A stretch of 64,000 bases of DNA, taken from contig JANXET010000009.1 of the NCBI GenBank assembly GCA_025058315.1, forward strand, positions 1-64,000, given 5' to 3'. This document shows positions 44,604-52,981 of the stretch, piece by piece. Within the stretch, counting starts at the first letter, position 1, and every line of letters begins with the position of its first letter. The translations under genes and the position numbers were made by a program. Source of the stretch: Candidatus Bathyarchaeota archaeon. Lineage in GTDB: Archaea; Thermoproteota; Bathyarchaeia; Bathyarchaeales; Bathycorpusculaceae. Below the pieces are notes generated by a model. That model was not told the DNA's origin. It saw nothing but the letters and a program-made list of their open reading frames with translations, and made no database searches.

Positions 44604-45545
44604 TTAAAGAGTTAAGCCCAACTCTTCAGCTGCCTTAATTATTTCTTCTTGACTTAAAGGTCTTGGATAGTTGTATATGGGACCACCAGGTTTTTCATTG
44701 TAGTATGGGCGATTACAGTTCGGACAGCCAGAGGTCCTGAAAGGTTCACCGGACAATACTGCATGTCTCAGAGTTGCGAAGTCAACACCGAAACCTGTTA
44801 TCTGGCCGCACTCGTTAAAATCCATTAGTTCCACACGTGAAAAGCCATTAACAATCAGATATCTGGCTAGTTGCACTCTACGGTAATGCTGGATTAATGG
44901 GGGATTATTTTTTTCCAGAGATGTCCCAGTAACCGGCGTAAAGGCAAAAAGGGCTGATGTAATCCCAATGTCAGCGCACTTTTGGATGACATGCACCATT
45001 TCCTTTTCAGTCTCGCCTAAACCAACAATGAAGTGAGTGCTTACAAATCCCCGTCCAAATATTTGAAGCGCTTCCCCCAAAAGTTCCCACTGCCGCCTCA
45101 TCTCGTAGAGCCCATCTGCAGCTTTACCCTTAACCCTGTTAAAGATTTCCTCCGTCGCTGCGTCAAGCGGTATTCCTATCCTCTCAGCGCCAGCGCTCTT
45201 CAGGCCGATAACGCTATTTATGCTTAGTGGTTGACAAGATACTGAAACGGGAATGCCCAACCGGGAAAGACTGTTCACCAAGGCTTCAAGATGATTGAAA
45301 ACTTCAGGATAGTTTAGGGCTTGTATGCAAACACGCATGAGTTTTCCTTTTAAAAATGCCTCTTCAACTTTTTTCAACAAAACAGCGAAATCAAAAGTAG
45401 GCCATGAAACTCTCGAAAGCATATCGATTCTGCTGCGGCTTTGCCTTGCTTGGGGGCAAAAACCACAGTTTGCGAGGCATCGTCCATCTTTATATGTCAT
45501 TAAATAAGCCGTTGTGGGTTCAGCATCAAGTTTCCCTCTTAACAA
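44604..45545 (-). CDS. Biotin-synthase-like radical SAM protein, candidate lipoate synthase subunit (LipS1/LipS2 type)
   Basis: 313 aa. CLANCGFCPQARQS is the radical SAM CxxxCxxC motif, and CPNCNRPYYNEKPGG near the C-terminus supplies extra Cys. FVSTHFIVGLGETEKEM and FTPVTGTSLE are biotin-synthase-like. In Thermococcus and Sulfolobus two such proteins together make lipoate. A second candidate lies 550 bases on, and lplA is 7 kb away. Which of the two is LipS1 or LipS2 I cannot fix. Divergent from the HTH gene. Confidence 0.6.
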   Translation of the reverse strand: MLRGKLDAEPTTAYLMTYKDGRCLANCGFCPQARQSRSRIDMLSRVSWPTFDFAVLLKKVEEAFLKGKLMRVCIQALNYPEVFNHLEALVNSLSRLGIPVSVSCQPLSINSVIGLKSAGAERIGIPLDAATEEIFNRVKGKAADGLYEMRRQWELLGEALQIFGRGFVSTHFIVGLGETEKEMVHVIQKCADIGITSALFAFTPVTGTSLEKNNPPLIQHYRRVQLARYLIVNGFSRVELMDFNECGQITGFGVDFATLRHAVLSGEPFRTSGCPNCNRPYYNEKPGGPIYNYPRPLSQEEIIKAAEELGLTL

Positions 45546-45694
45546 TCCTAATTGGATCGCGGTTCCGATAGATACACGAATCTTCTCCGGAAGCTCTTTA
45601 CTAATTTGATATCCCTCTTGATGAATTCATTATTTTAAATGCAGTTTTCTTCTATGGATTTTGGATTCATAAACATTTTTATTAGTATTGATGA

Positions 45695-46045
45695 ATGGAA
45701 TTTTGGCGGATATACTTGTACAGATCAAAGCTTGAGATTTGCGAAGCCATCCTGGAGACTCTGATAAAAAGACCAATGAAGATTGACACCATAGCCTATA
45801 AAACCAATATGGACTGCCTAACAGTTAAGCGCTATCTAGACTTTTTGAGAGATAATGGACTAGTTGAGGAAAGAATCTCAGATAGGGGACAGTTTTACGC
45901 CATAAGCTGGCGAGGTAGAGCCATTTTCCGAGTTCTTAATTTCCAGAGGCAAATGGACAAACTAACAAAGACAGTTAGAGCTGTTGACGTTACCGTGGAA
46001 AAGCCTCCAGCCTTAGGGAACAGGAAGGATAAGGATGAAAGCTGA
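45695..46045 (+). CDS. Winged-helix transcriptional regulator
   Basis: 116 aa. KLEICEAILETLIKRPMKID, IAYKTNMDCLTVKRYLDFLR and NGLVEER form a winged-helix domain of the archaeal DUF4364/PF14947-like type, followed by ISWRGRAIFRVLNFQRQM. It lies between the two LipS-like genes and may regulate them. It is followed closely by the second radical SAM gene. Confidence 0.78.
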   Translation: MEFWRIYLYRSKLEICEAILETLIKRPMKIDTIAYKTNMDCLTVKRYLDFLRDNGLVEERISDRGQFYAISWRGRAIFRVLNFQRQMDKLTKTVRAVDVTVEKPPALGNRKDKDES

Positions 46046-46089
46046 TCGAAAAATATTAAGCATTGTGGTATAGCTTACTACAGGGAAAT

Positions 46090-47115
46090 ATGGTAAAAAT
46101 TTTGCCACAGGAAATATGGAGAATGCCCGCGGATGAATTATCCAGACTACTAGAAAGCGGCACCTTTATTCCAAAGAATAGGAAAATCCACTTTTATGCA
46201 CCAAGCTTCATGTATTATAAAACAGCCTACTTCAGTTCCTCGCCAAATAATTTTCCAACAATATCCGTCACCGGAAAAGGATGCGCATTAAAATGCAAAC
46301 ACTGTGGCGGAAAAGTCCTAGAAGCCATGCGACCAGCCACAACTCCAGGAGAATTTTATTCCACGTGTACAGAGCTGAGAACAATGGGGGCAAAGGGATG
46401 CTTGATAAGTGGCGGATGCTTACCAGATGGATCAATTCCATTAGATGACTTACTTGATTCAATTAAAAGAGTTAAAAAGGATTTAGCGTTGACCATATTC
46501 ACCCATGTAGGCATGATAGATTTTGAAAGGGCTAAACATCTTAAAGAAGCAGGAATAGACGCAGCTCTAATCGACATAATAGGTTCAGATGAAACCATCA
46601 GGGAAATTTGTAACCTTGATCTCACCGTCAGCAATTATGACAAGTCCCTGAAAGCTTTAAACGACGCAGGTTTGAACTTTGTACCACATGTTATTGCTGG
46701 ACTTCACCATGGAAAATTGTTAGGTGAAATGCATGCACTGCAGATGATTTCTAAGTACAATCCCTCAGCAATAGTTATAATTGCATTTATGCCAATTCGA
46801 GGAACCGAAATGGAGAAAGTTAAACCGCCAAAACCCATAGACATAGCAAGGGTGATTGTTGCGGCTAGACTAATGTTTCCTGATAAGCCCATCGCACTAG
46901 GATGTATGCGGCCGAAGGGAGAACATCGAGATGAAACCGACATTATGGCTATAGAAGCCGGAGTAGACGCTATAGCCTTCCCTTCAGAAAAGGCCATAAA
47001 ATATGCTGAAGCAGCAGGTTACCAGCTTAAGTTTTCATCATTTTGCTGCGCAAGAATCTACATGGACTATAACGCAGGGCACTCTTATAGTAAACGCATA
47101 AATAATTCTTGTTAA
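46090..47115 (+). CDS. Second radical SAM protein of the candidate lipoate synthase pair
   Basis: 341 aa. SVTGKGCALKCKHCGGKVLE has the CxxxCxxC cluster motif; CLISGGCLPDGSIPLDDLL and CMRPKGEHRDETDIMAIEAG are conserved in the uncharacterised biotin-synthase homologue family (COG1856). SSFCCARIY near the end may bind an auxiliary cluster. ATG 46090 is chosen; the longer TTG frame from 46063 overlaps nothing useful. Inferred to work with the protein at 44604. Confidence 0.6.
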   Translation: MVKILPQEIWRMPADELSRLLESGTFIPKNRKIHFYAPSFMYYKTAYFSSSPNNFPTISVTGKGCALKCKHCGGKVLEAMRPATTPGEFYSTCTELRTMGAKGCLISGGCLPDGSIPLDDLLDSIKRVKKDLALTIFTHVGMIDFERAKHLKEAGIDAALIDIIGSDETIREICNLDLTVSNYDKSLKALNDAGLNFVPHVIAGLHHGKLLGEMHALQMISKYNPSAIVIIAFMPIRGTEMEKVKPPKPIDIARVIVAARLMFPDKPIALGCMRPKGEHRDETDIMAIEAGVDAIAFPSEKAIKYAEAAGYQLKFSSFCCARIYMDYNAGHSYSKRINNSC

Positions 47116-47207
47116 GGGGATGTTTTACATTTGCATGTCGGCAACTTTCACTTAAACATTTTTAGTTTAGTTAGAATAACCAGCTAATCCAAGCTAGATA
47201 TAATTTG

Positions 47208-48335
47208 CTATTGAATGTTTTTTGATGCAATGACCCTTAACCTCTCCAAAGCCTTCATTTTTTCAGAATTACCCAATTTTGACTCATCAACTGCCATTTT
47301 AAGAAACTGTATTGACTCATCCATGGCTTTTCTATCAACCGGAAATGGTACGCCATCCTTACCTCCATAGGCAAAGGAATACTTAACAGGATCCTTCCAA
47401 CTGGGCTTCTCCCCGTAGATAAGCTCAGCAATTAGGGCTAAACCCCTCACTGTAGCTGCACCTACACCCTTGAAACTCAGGAGCTCTTCATAGTTTCTTG
47501 GCTTAAATTCGTATACTTGCTGTAGAGCTTTCCAGTTAACGCTTAAAGGCACAGATAAAACATCAATAGGAACGTAATTGCTTCTAGTTGGTGTAGGAAG
47601 CCAGCTTTCGAGGGATTTCTGGTAGGCTGGTCTTATTGACAAAAGCAGCCGCATGATTTTCTTTGGAGGTCCACATGCCAGATCCACCGAAACCTTTCTG
47701 CAACCCTCGCTTTCCCTTGCTGTCATGTTCAGGGCTATTTCCCGTTTAATGTCTCCAACTATGGCATCATGGGGTTCGACAACAAAGTTACTAACATTCT
47801 CAGATAACCAGTGGTAACGTCTAGCAGTGCGATCTTGTAAACACATGCCCTGCTGGACTACAACCCATTTTCCATTCTTGTCAACGAAAAACGCATGGTG
47901 ATAAAGCGGGTAACCTGCTTGAATTGCAGCATTATCAACCTTTGCGCTCATACGGCTGGCATAGCAAAGACCTTTTATTTGGGTTTCTGAAAAATCAAAT
48001 TTCTCGCCCACACCCTTTATCTCTAGAAGAGTTTGTCTTGAAAGTTTACCCTTGCCGCCACAAACTGCAACACCGTGCTCCTGTGGAATAATTGCCTTCT
48101 TAAGAACGCCTGTGACAACAGTAGTCACACCAGATGAATGCCAATCATAACCAAGTACACAACCTAAAGCCTGAAACCAAAATGGGTCGGATAAGCGCTT
48201 AAGGAACTCGCCGCTACCATACTCATCAATAATTATAGTTACAATCTCTTTGGCAAGCCTTTGCATACGAACAACTAACCACTCTGGCGCTTTACCATGA
48301 TGAAGTGGAAGTTCCGCCACGCCAGTTATGCGCAT
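47208..48335 (-). CDS. DUF763 family protein
   Basis: 375 aa. TGVAELPLHHGKAPEWLV at the N-terminus and YDWHSSGVTTVVTGVLKKAI, CGGKGKLSR and LCYASRMSAKVDNAAIQAGY are hallmarks of DUF763. A helix-hairpin-helix-like segment (LLSFKGVGAATVRGLALIAE) lies near the end, which suggests DNA binding. Function is unknown, although the family is often near DNA repair genes. Confidence 0.9.
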   Translation of the reverse strand: MRITGVAELPLHHGKAPEWLVVRMQRLAKEIVTIIIDEYGSGEFLKRLSDPFWFQALGCVLGYDWHSSGVTTVVTGVLKKAIIPQEHGVAVCGGKGKLSRQTLLEIKGVGEKFDFSETQIKGLCYASRMSAKVDNAAIQAGYPLYHHAFFVDKNGKWVVVQQGMCLQDRTARRYHWLSENVSNFVVEPHDAIVGDIKREIALNMTARESEGCRKVSVDLACGPPKKIMRLLLSIRPAYQKSLESWLPTPTRSNYVPIDVLSVPLSVNWKALQQVYEFKPRNYEELLSFKGVGAATVRGLALIAELIYGEKPSWKDPVKYSFAYGGKDGVPFPVDRKAMDESIQFLKMAVDESKLGNSEKMKALERLRVIASKNIQ

Positions 48336-48426
48336 ATGCCTAAAACCAATAATTATGCTGACTTAACATCTATTTTGCCTTATCTATAGCATCTTAACAA
48401 TGGCTTAGCATTATTAAACATGAATA

Positions 48427-48981
48427 ATGAATCTTTCAGTTGGCGAGCTACAGAAAAACTTATTATTAGGATGGATTAACCATCCATATATGTCTTTGAA
48501 AGAAATCGCTAAACCTCCAAAAGCTCGCCTGATTTCGGAAATAGTGCTTTTCTCAGCATTAAGCGGTATAGGAGCTATGATTCCCATTCCAAGCCCTGTG
48601 GGTTCTGTGGCTTTGGACTCTTTTCCAGGCTATTTCATGGCTCTTTGGAGAGGAACCACAAGCGGCGCATTAGTGTGCGCCATTGGGCATCTGCTTTCTT
48701 CTATAAGATCAGGTTTCCCCCTGGGTTATTTGCATATTCCAGTAATATTGTTGATGATGATGGTGGGAGCTGCAACAGCATTGATGAATAGGAAGTTTGG
48801 CGTAGTGGCTGGTCTAGCTAGTGGAATTGCCATAAATACGGCAGGGGCTGTGCTTGCAGTTCCAGCCATGGGGTGGGAAGTCTTGCCGATGCTGACACCG
48901 ATCCTTTTTGTGGCGTCTCTGATCAACGCTTCCGCAGCTGGCATGGTTTACGAGGTGACCAAGAAAATCATAAAGGGTTGA
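48427..48981 (+). CDS. ECF S component, CblT-like (alpha-ribazole uptake candidate)
   Basis: 184 aa with about five transmembrane helices and the S-component segment FSALSGIGAMIPIPSPVGSV. It is directly followed, 19 bases on, by an AIR-synthase-related kinase of the CblS type. In Listeria and Geobacillus, CblT imports alpha-ribazole and CblS phosphorylates it. The pairing is the basis of the assignment. Confidence 0.7.
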   Translation: MNLSVGELQKNLLLGWINHPYMSLKEIAKPPKARLISEIVLFSALSGIGAMIPIPSPVGSVALDSFPGYFMALWRGTTSGALVCAIGHLLSSIRSGFPLGYLHIPVILLMMMVGAATALMNRKFGVVAGLASGIAINTAGAVLAVPAMGWEVLPMLTPILFVASLINASAAGMVYEVTKKIIKG

Positions 48982-48999
48982 AAATCCAACTATTAGACG

Positions 49000-49785
49000 A
49001 TGATTATGCCTAAAGCGCCAAGCGGCCAAAATTCATCTTCCACATTTTTTTATAGGGACGCGCTAATTAAACCGTTATCAGGTAATAGATTTTTGGTTGT
49101 AAGTTGTGATTCTTCAGGCGCGGTGGGTCCGAAGGCAGGGGATTTGATAAAGGTTAATGGTGAAGTTCTAGGAAAGTTCATTGTTAGAACCGCCCTTATG
49201 GAAGTCCTGGCAGTTGGAGCAAAGCCACTGTGTGTTGCATGCGGTTTAGGTGTGGAGCCTGAGCCGTCTGGAAACAGTATTCTTGATGGTGTAAGGATGG
49301 AGATGAGAAAGGCTGGTCTAGATCCCAAATCTGACCTTGTTGTGAGCACCGAAAAAAATTTTCAGACAAGCCAAACGGGAATTGGTGTTACCGCCGTAGG
49401 AATTGTCCACAGGAATAAACTGCTTATTGGAAAATCTAAGAAAGGAGATATTGCTGTATGTATAGGCTTACCTTCAGTCGGGTTAGAGGTTCTTGAAAAT
49501 GAGTGCAAGGGAGCAATAGCTGATCTTGACGACCTGCTAAGATTACTATCATTAGATTTTGTGCATGGAATAATACCTGTGGGTTCCATGGGAATACTAA
49601 AGGAGGTGGAAGTTTTGGCTATGGAATCGAAATTACACGTGGTGCTCTGCGAGGACCCACCTGTGGACCTTAAAAAATCCGCTGGACCAAGCACTGTCCT
49701 AATAGCCACAGTTAGAAAAAAACACTTTGAAAAGCTGAGGGCACTGTTTAGAAAACCGGCGTATATAATAGCGACTTTGACGTAG
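49000..49785 (+). CDS. AIR-synthase-related kinase, CblS-like (alpha-ribazole kinase candidate)
   Basis: 261 aa PurM/AIRS-fold protein: VVSCDSSGAVGPKAGDLI, FIVRTALMEVLAVGAKPLCV and SQTGIGVTAVG. Known relatives (ThiL, HypE, SelD, PurM) have different N-termini. The CblS alpha-ribazole kinase of Listeria belongs to this superfamily. With an S component upstream and cobZ, cobS and cobY within 12 kb, alpha-ribazole salvage is the best supported role, though still an inference. Confidence 0.65.
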   Translation: MIMPKAPSGQNSSSTFFYRDALIKPLSGNRFLVVSCDSSGAVGPKAGDLIKVNGEVLGKFIVRTALMEVLAVGAKPLCVACGLGVEPEPSGNSILDGVRMEMRKAGLDPKSDLVVSTEKNFQTSQTGIGVTAVGIVHRNKLLIGKSKKGDIAVCIGLPSVGLEVLENECKGAIADLDDLLRLLSLDFVHGIIPVGSMGILKEVEVLAMESKLHVVLCEDPPVDLKKSAGPSTVLIATVRKKHFEKLRALFRKPAYIIATLT

Positions 49786-49794
49786 AGAATGCTT

Positions 49795-51237
49795 CTAACT
49801 AGTTTTTCTTTCGATTCTCCACTTAACGCCTTGAGGGGTGTCCTCGATAATTATGCCCATAGCTCTAAGCTGCTCTCTTATCTGATCTGCTGTCTTCCAA
49901 TCTTTAACCTTTCGAGCTTCCTCACGTTTTCGTATGAGTTCTTCAGCCTCTTTGGGCAGTTCACGCTTAAATATGCCTTCATCCATTATGCCTAAAACTC
50001 TGTTAAATCTCATCATTAACTCATAAACATCTAAGGCTTCATCCCTACTTAATGCTTGTTCGTCTAATAGCTTGTTAACATCCCTGACAAAATCAAACAG
50101 TGCAGCTAACGCCACGCTTATGTTTAAGTCATCATCCATAGCTGACTCAAAACTTTTCTTAAAGTTCTCCATTAGCTGCTTTATGACTTTACCGCAGCCC
50201 CTACCATTAGCATCCAATAATCTATGCACAAAATTTCTAAGACGACTTACAGCGTTTCCCGCAGCTTCTAACCCATCAAAGGTGAAGTTTAATTGTTGTC
50301 TGTAATGTGTTGAAAGTAGTAGAAAACGTATTGCCATAGGATCATATCCTTTAGCTGTTAGATCCCTTAAAGTGTAGAAGTTGCCAAGGCTCTTAGACAT
50401 TCGTTTCCCCTCAACAAGCAAGTGCTCCGAGTGTAACCAATAGCGTGCAAAGGGCTTTCCAGTAGCGGCCTCGCTTTGAGCTATCTCATTTTCATGATGA
50501 GGGAATATTAAATCTACACCACCACTATGGATGTCTATGGTTTCTCCCAAATACTTCATGGCCATAGCTGAGCATTCCACATGCCAACCTGGTCTTCCCT
50601 TGCCGAGCTCAGTTTCCCAGTAAACATCTCCATCCTCTTCATCCCAAGCTTTCCATAATGCGAAATCCTGGACTTCCTCCTTCCCGTACTCATCAACCTT
50701 AACCCTAACTCCAGGCTTTAACTCATCAATCTTCAGTTTAGAAAGCTTACCATAATCCTTAAACTTTGAAATGTCAAAATAGATAGAACCATCCTCGCCC
50801 ATGTAAGCATAGCCTTTCTCCATGAGTTGCTTAATAAGAGCAACCATCTCAGGAATATGATCCGTAGCTCTCGGATAATGTTCAGCGCGTTCTATGTTTA
50901 GTATTTTAAGATCCTCGAAGAACGCCTTCATGTAATAGTCTGTATACTGCTTGAGGGTAACACCTTTCTTTCTAGAGTTCCTTATTGTTTTATCATCCAC
51001 ATCAGTGATATTCATAACATGGGTTACATTGAAACCGCGATACTTAAGCCATCGTTTCAATAAATCTTGAAAGATAAAAGTTCTAAAGTTCCCTATATGG
51101 GCAAAGTCATAAACTGTAGGACCGCAGGTGTACATTTTCACTTTGCCCTTTTCTATCGGAACAAATGGTTCTTTTTTACGTGTTAAAGTATTGAATAATA
51201 GAATATGATCTTCTGAATCTTCCATGATCTTCCTCAA
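49795..51237 (-). CDS. cysS: Cysteinyl-tRNA synthetase
   Basis: 480 aa class I synthetase: YTCGPTVYDFAHIGNFRTF holds the zinc Cys and HIGH, WHVECSAMA the second zinc Cys, HSGGVDLIFPHHENEIAQSE the remaining ligands, and GKRMSKSLGNF is KMSKS. Start could be the Met at residue 1 or residue 5. Convergent with the cblS-like gene. Upstream on its strand are a 47-aa ORF and a structured RNA with its own TATA box. Confidence 0.96.
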   Translation of the reverse strand: MRKIMEDSEDHILLFNTLTRKKEPFVPIEKGKVKMYTCGPTVYDFAHIGNFRTFIFQDLLKRWLKYRGFNVTHVMNITDVDDKTIRNSRKKGVTLKQYTDYYMKAFFEDLKILNIERAEHYPRATDHIPEMVALIKQLMEKGYAYMGEDGSIYFDISKFKDYGKLSKLKIDELKPGVRVKVDEYGKEEVQDFALWKAWDEEDGDVYWETELGKGRPGWHVECSAMAMKYLGETIDIHSGGVDLIFPHHENEIAQSEAATGKPFARYWLHSEHLLVEGKRMSKSLGNFYTLRDLTAKGYDPMAIRFLLLSTHYRQQLNFTFDGLEAAGNAVSRLRNFVHRLLDANGRGCGKVIKQLMENFKKSFESAMDDDLNISVALAALFDFVRDVNKLLDEQALSRDEALDVYELMMRFNRVLGIMDEGIFKRELPKEAEELIRKREEARKVKDWKTADQIREQLRAMGIIIEDTPQGVKWRIERKTS

Positions 51238-51292
51238 AAAGGATAATAGCGAAAGCCTTTAAAGGCTTTCCCTAAACGCCAAGCCGCATCGC

Positions 51293-51436
51293 TTAATCAT
51301 ATCTTTTAACTCTAATCATACGCCTAAAACTTCTCAGATCTTGAGCTACCAACTTTAGGAAGCAAATTTCTTCCATTGTCTTCTCCAGTTCGATAAATTC
51401 CTCCCGGATTCTTTCAAGGGACTTTTCCTTGTCCAT
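51293..51436 (-). CDS. Possible 47-aa helical protein upstream of cysS
   Basis: ATG 51436 opens a frame for a highly charged helical peptide (DKEKSLERIREEFIELEKTM, then LKLVAQDLRSFRRMIRVKRY). A longer frame starts at 51484 but runs into the structured RNA. Composition looks protein-like. It lies 55 bases before cysS and could be co-transcribed. No family is recognised. Confidence 0.45.
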   Translation of the reverse strand: MDKEKSLERIREEFIELEKTMEEICFLKLVAQDLRSFRRMIRVKRYD

Positions 51437-51469
51437 ATGATTCACAGCTTCCCAATATAGGCCATGGCA

Positions 51470-51593
51470 TGTATGGGGGTTCATTGCGTTTTGGCTTAAG
51501 CAGCCATTCCGTCATCGAGGAGAAAGGAGAAGGCTTCGAAAACGGAAAAAATTTGGCTGCTTATGGGCCCTCAAACTCACCCCCATGCAGCAT
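51470..51593 (-). ncRNA. Structured hairpin RNA with own TATA box (H/ACA-like or cysS leader)
   Basis: On the minus strand, nested stems pair plus-strand 51473-51480 with 51579-51586 (8 bp), 51497-51506 with 51554-51563 (10 bp, extended by GGC/GCC) and 51507-51512 with 51542-51547 (6 bp). An internal loop between the outer stems could be a guide pocket, and ACA directly follows the closing stem. TTTATAAA centred at about 51620 lies 26 bases before the predicted start. Features fit an H/ACA guide RNA, or a structured leader for cysS. Confidence 0.5.
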
Positions 51594-51684
51594 CGTAAGA
51601 CTTAATACTTATTCCTTTATAAAAGGATTGCTAATTTCAAAGAAATACGTACGATAAACGAATCTAATGCACGATAAACAGAAT

Positions 51685-52269
51685 CTAATGAGCGGTTATA
51701 GCGCCTTCAAGAATGCTTTCTTCCGGAACAGCTAGCCTTTTAGATAACCAAGCCTTAAGCAGGTCTGGTGTTTTCGGAACTTCTCCAACGTACGTGATTA
51801 TTTGCCCGTTCTTAAAAGCATCTATTTGGAATACATTTTCAGCCTCTTTGAATGCAAAAGATAGTGTCTGCGCTTGTTTGGCTTGCATTTGAAAGTCTTC
51901 CCATTTTTTGCAACGCAAAATAAGCGTAGGCCCCCTAACCTCACCAGCGTGGCCCTTCTGATCTTGGAACTGTTGAGGTAAACCCGTACGGATTTCACTT
52001 ATGCTTGGAATACATCCTACAAGGTGAGATATTTCGCTTTGAAGATGTGTAAGTCGTTTTTCAATGTCATCTATCTTACCGTCCAATATGCTAAGGTATT
52101 TTCCCCCGCCCATTCTGCCACTTGCTTCACCAAGTTCGCCTAACCTTTCAGTTATTTTATTCAACTCATTAACTAGGCGATCTAGGTCTTTCTCATGCTC
52201 CCTTAAAACATTTATTATGAAATCTAGAGCTTCCAAAGCATCATCTTTAGATGGCGCTTTCTGGGACAT
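51685..52269 (-). CDS. Unrecognised protein with N-terminal coiled coil
   Basis: 194 aa. Residues 8-90 are coiled coil (VLREHEKDLDRLVNELNKIT, then KIDDIEKRLTHLQSEISHLV). The C-terminal half is alpha/beta (RGPTLILRCKKWEDFQMQAK, QIITYVGEVPKTPDLLKAWL). It has no membrane segment or catalytic motif I recognise. It begins next to cobZ, with about 160 bases between. Confidence 0.65.
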   Translation of the reverse strand: MSQKAPSKDDALEALDFIINVLREHEKDLDRLVNELNKITERLGELGEASGRMGGGKYLSILDGKIDDIEKRLTHLQSEISHLVGCIPSISEIRTGLPQQFQDQKGHAGEVRGPTLILRCKKWEDFQMQAKQAQTLSFAFKEAENVFQIDAFKNGQIITYVGEVPKTPDLLKAWLSKRLAVPEESILEGAITAH

Positions 52270-52427
52270 TCATTTATCCCCTTTTTCTGAGCTATCAATG
52301 GTCACCTCCATAAATAAAGATAGCGAATTATCAAAATGTATCTGAATGAATCGCTAAACATTCTTATTGACAATCACGTTGAAACATCAATTCAAGACAT
52401 GCATCGTAGGCTTCATGATTGCAAATC

Positions 52428-52904
52428 TTATATAAGATTTTGCTTTGAGGCACAAGTGTACATGTTTGACGAGACGCCGGCGATTAAACCGCCTATAGCA
52501 TCATTCACAAACGGCCCCAAATTTTTAAGAATCCCAGGTTTAATTTGGTCAAACCTAACGAATTCGAAAAGTCCCCTAGCTCCCGCAATATACGTTGCTA
52601 TGTTTATTCCGAGTAGTTCATCAGCTACGATGCCCCCTGGACTGCGCAATCTAATGGATGTCAGCCCAGGTACTTTTCCATTTTCTGCTGCAGCTTCTAG
52701 CAGAAAACCCGCCACAATTAAACATGAAACGTTCACATCGGATAAAGCCTCCATGAAACCTTCTCTAAGAAGTTCAGATGCCTTTTCCCTTGTCTCCACA
52801 CCAGGATGTGGCGAAAATAACTCTAAGGCTGTGGCTATAAGATCATCAATTTTTATTCCCTTTTCCCTCAGGTAATTGACAAGCGGCACGTTTTCGTAGC
52901 ACAT
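52428..52904 (-). CDS. cobZ: Alpha-ribazole phosphatase CobZ
   Basis: 158 aa. ATALELFSPHPGVETREKA, DVNVSCLIVAGFLLEAA, VADELLGINIATYIAGARGL and LGPFVNDAIGGLIAGVSS match archaeal CobZ, a PgpA-superfamily enzyme. It removes the 5'-phosphate from alpha-ribazole-5'-phosphate or from adenosylcobalamin-5'-phosphate at the end of cobamide synthesis. It is divergent from cobS 77 bases away, so a shared promoter region is likely. Confidence 0.9.
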   Translation of the reverse strand: MCYENVPLVNYLREKGIKIDDLIATALELFSPHPGVETREKASELLREGFMEALSDVNVSCLIVAGFLLEAAAENGKVPGLTSIRLRSPGGIVADELLGINIATYIAGARGLFEFVRFDQIKPGILKNLGPFVNDAIGGLIAGVSSNMYTCASKQNLI

Positions 52905-52981
52905 TTACCTCAGCACTGGAAAACTTTACAATTAGGATCTTGTTAAAGTTTTGCATAGCACACGGCAACGGAGATGTTGAC

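Noticed and set aside
49789-49995. 68-aa open frame antisense to the 3' end of cysS
   Set aside because: Shadow of a conserved synthetase gene with no independent support.
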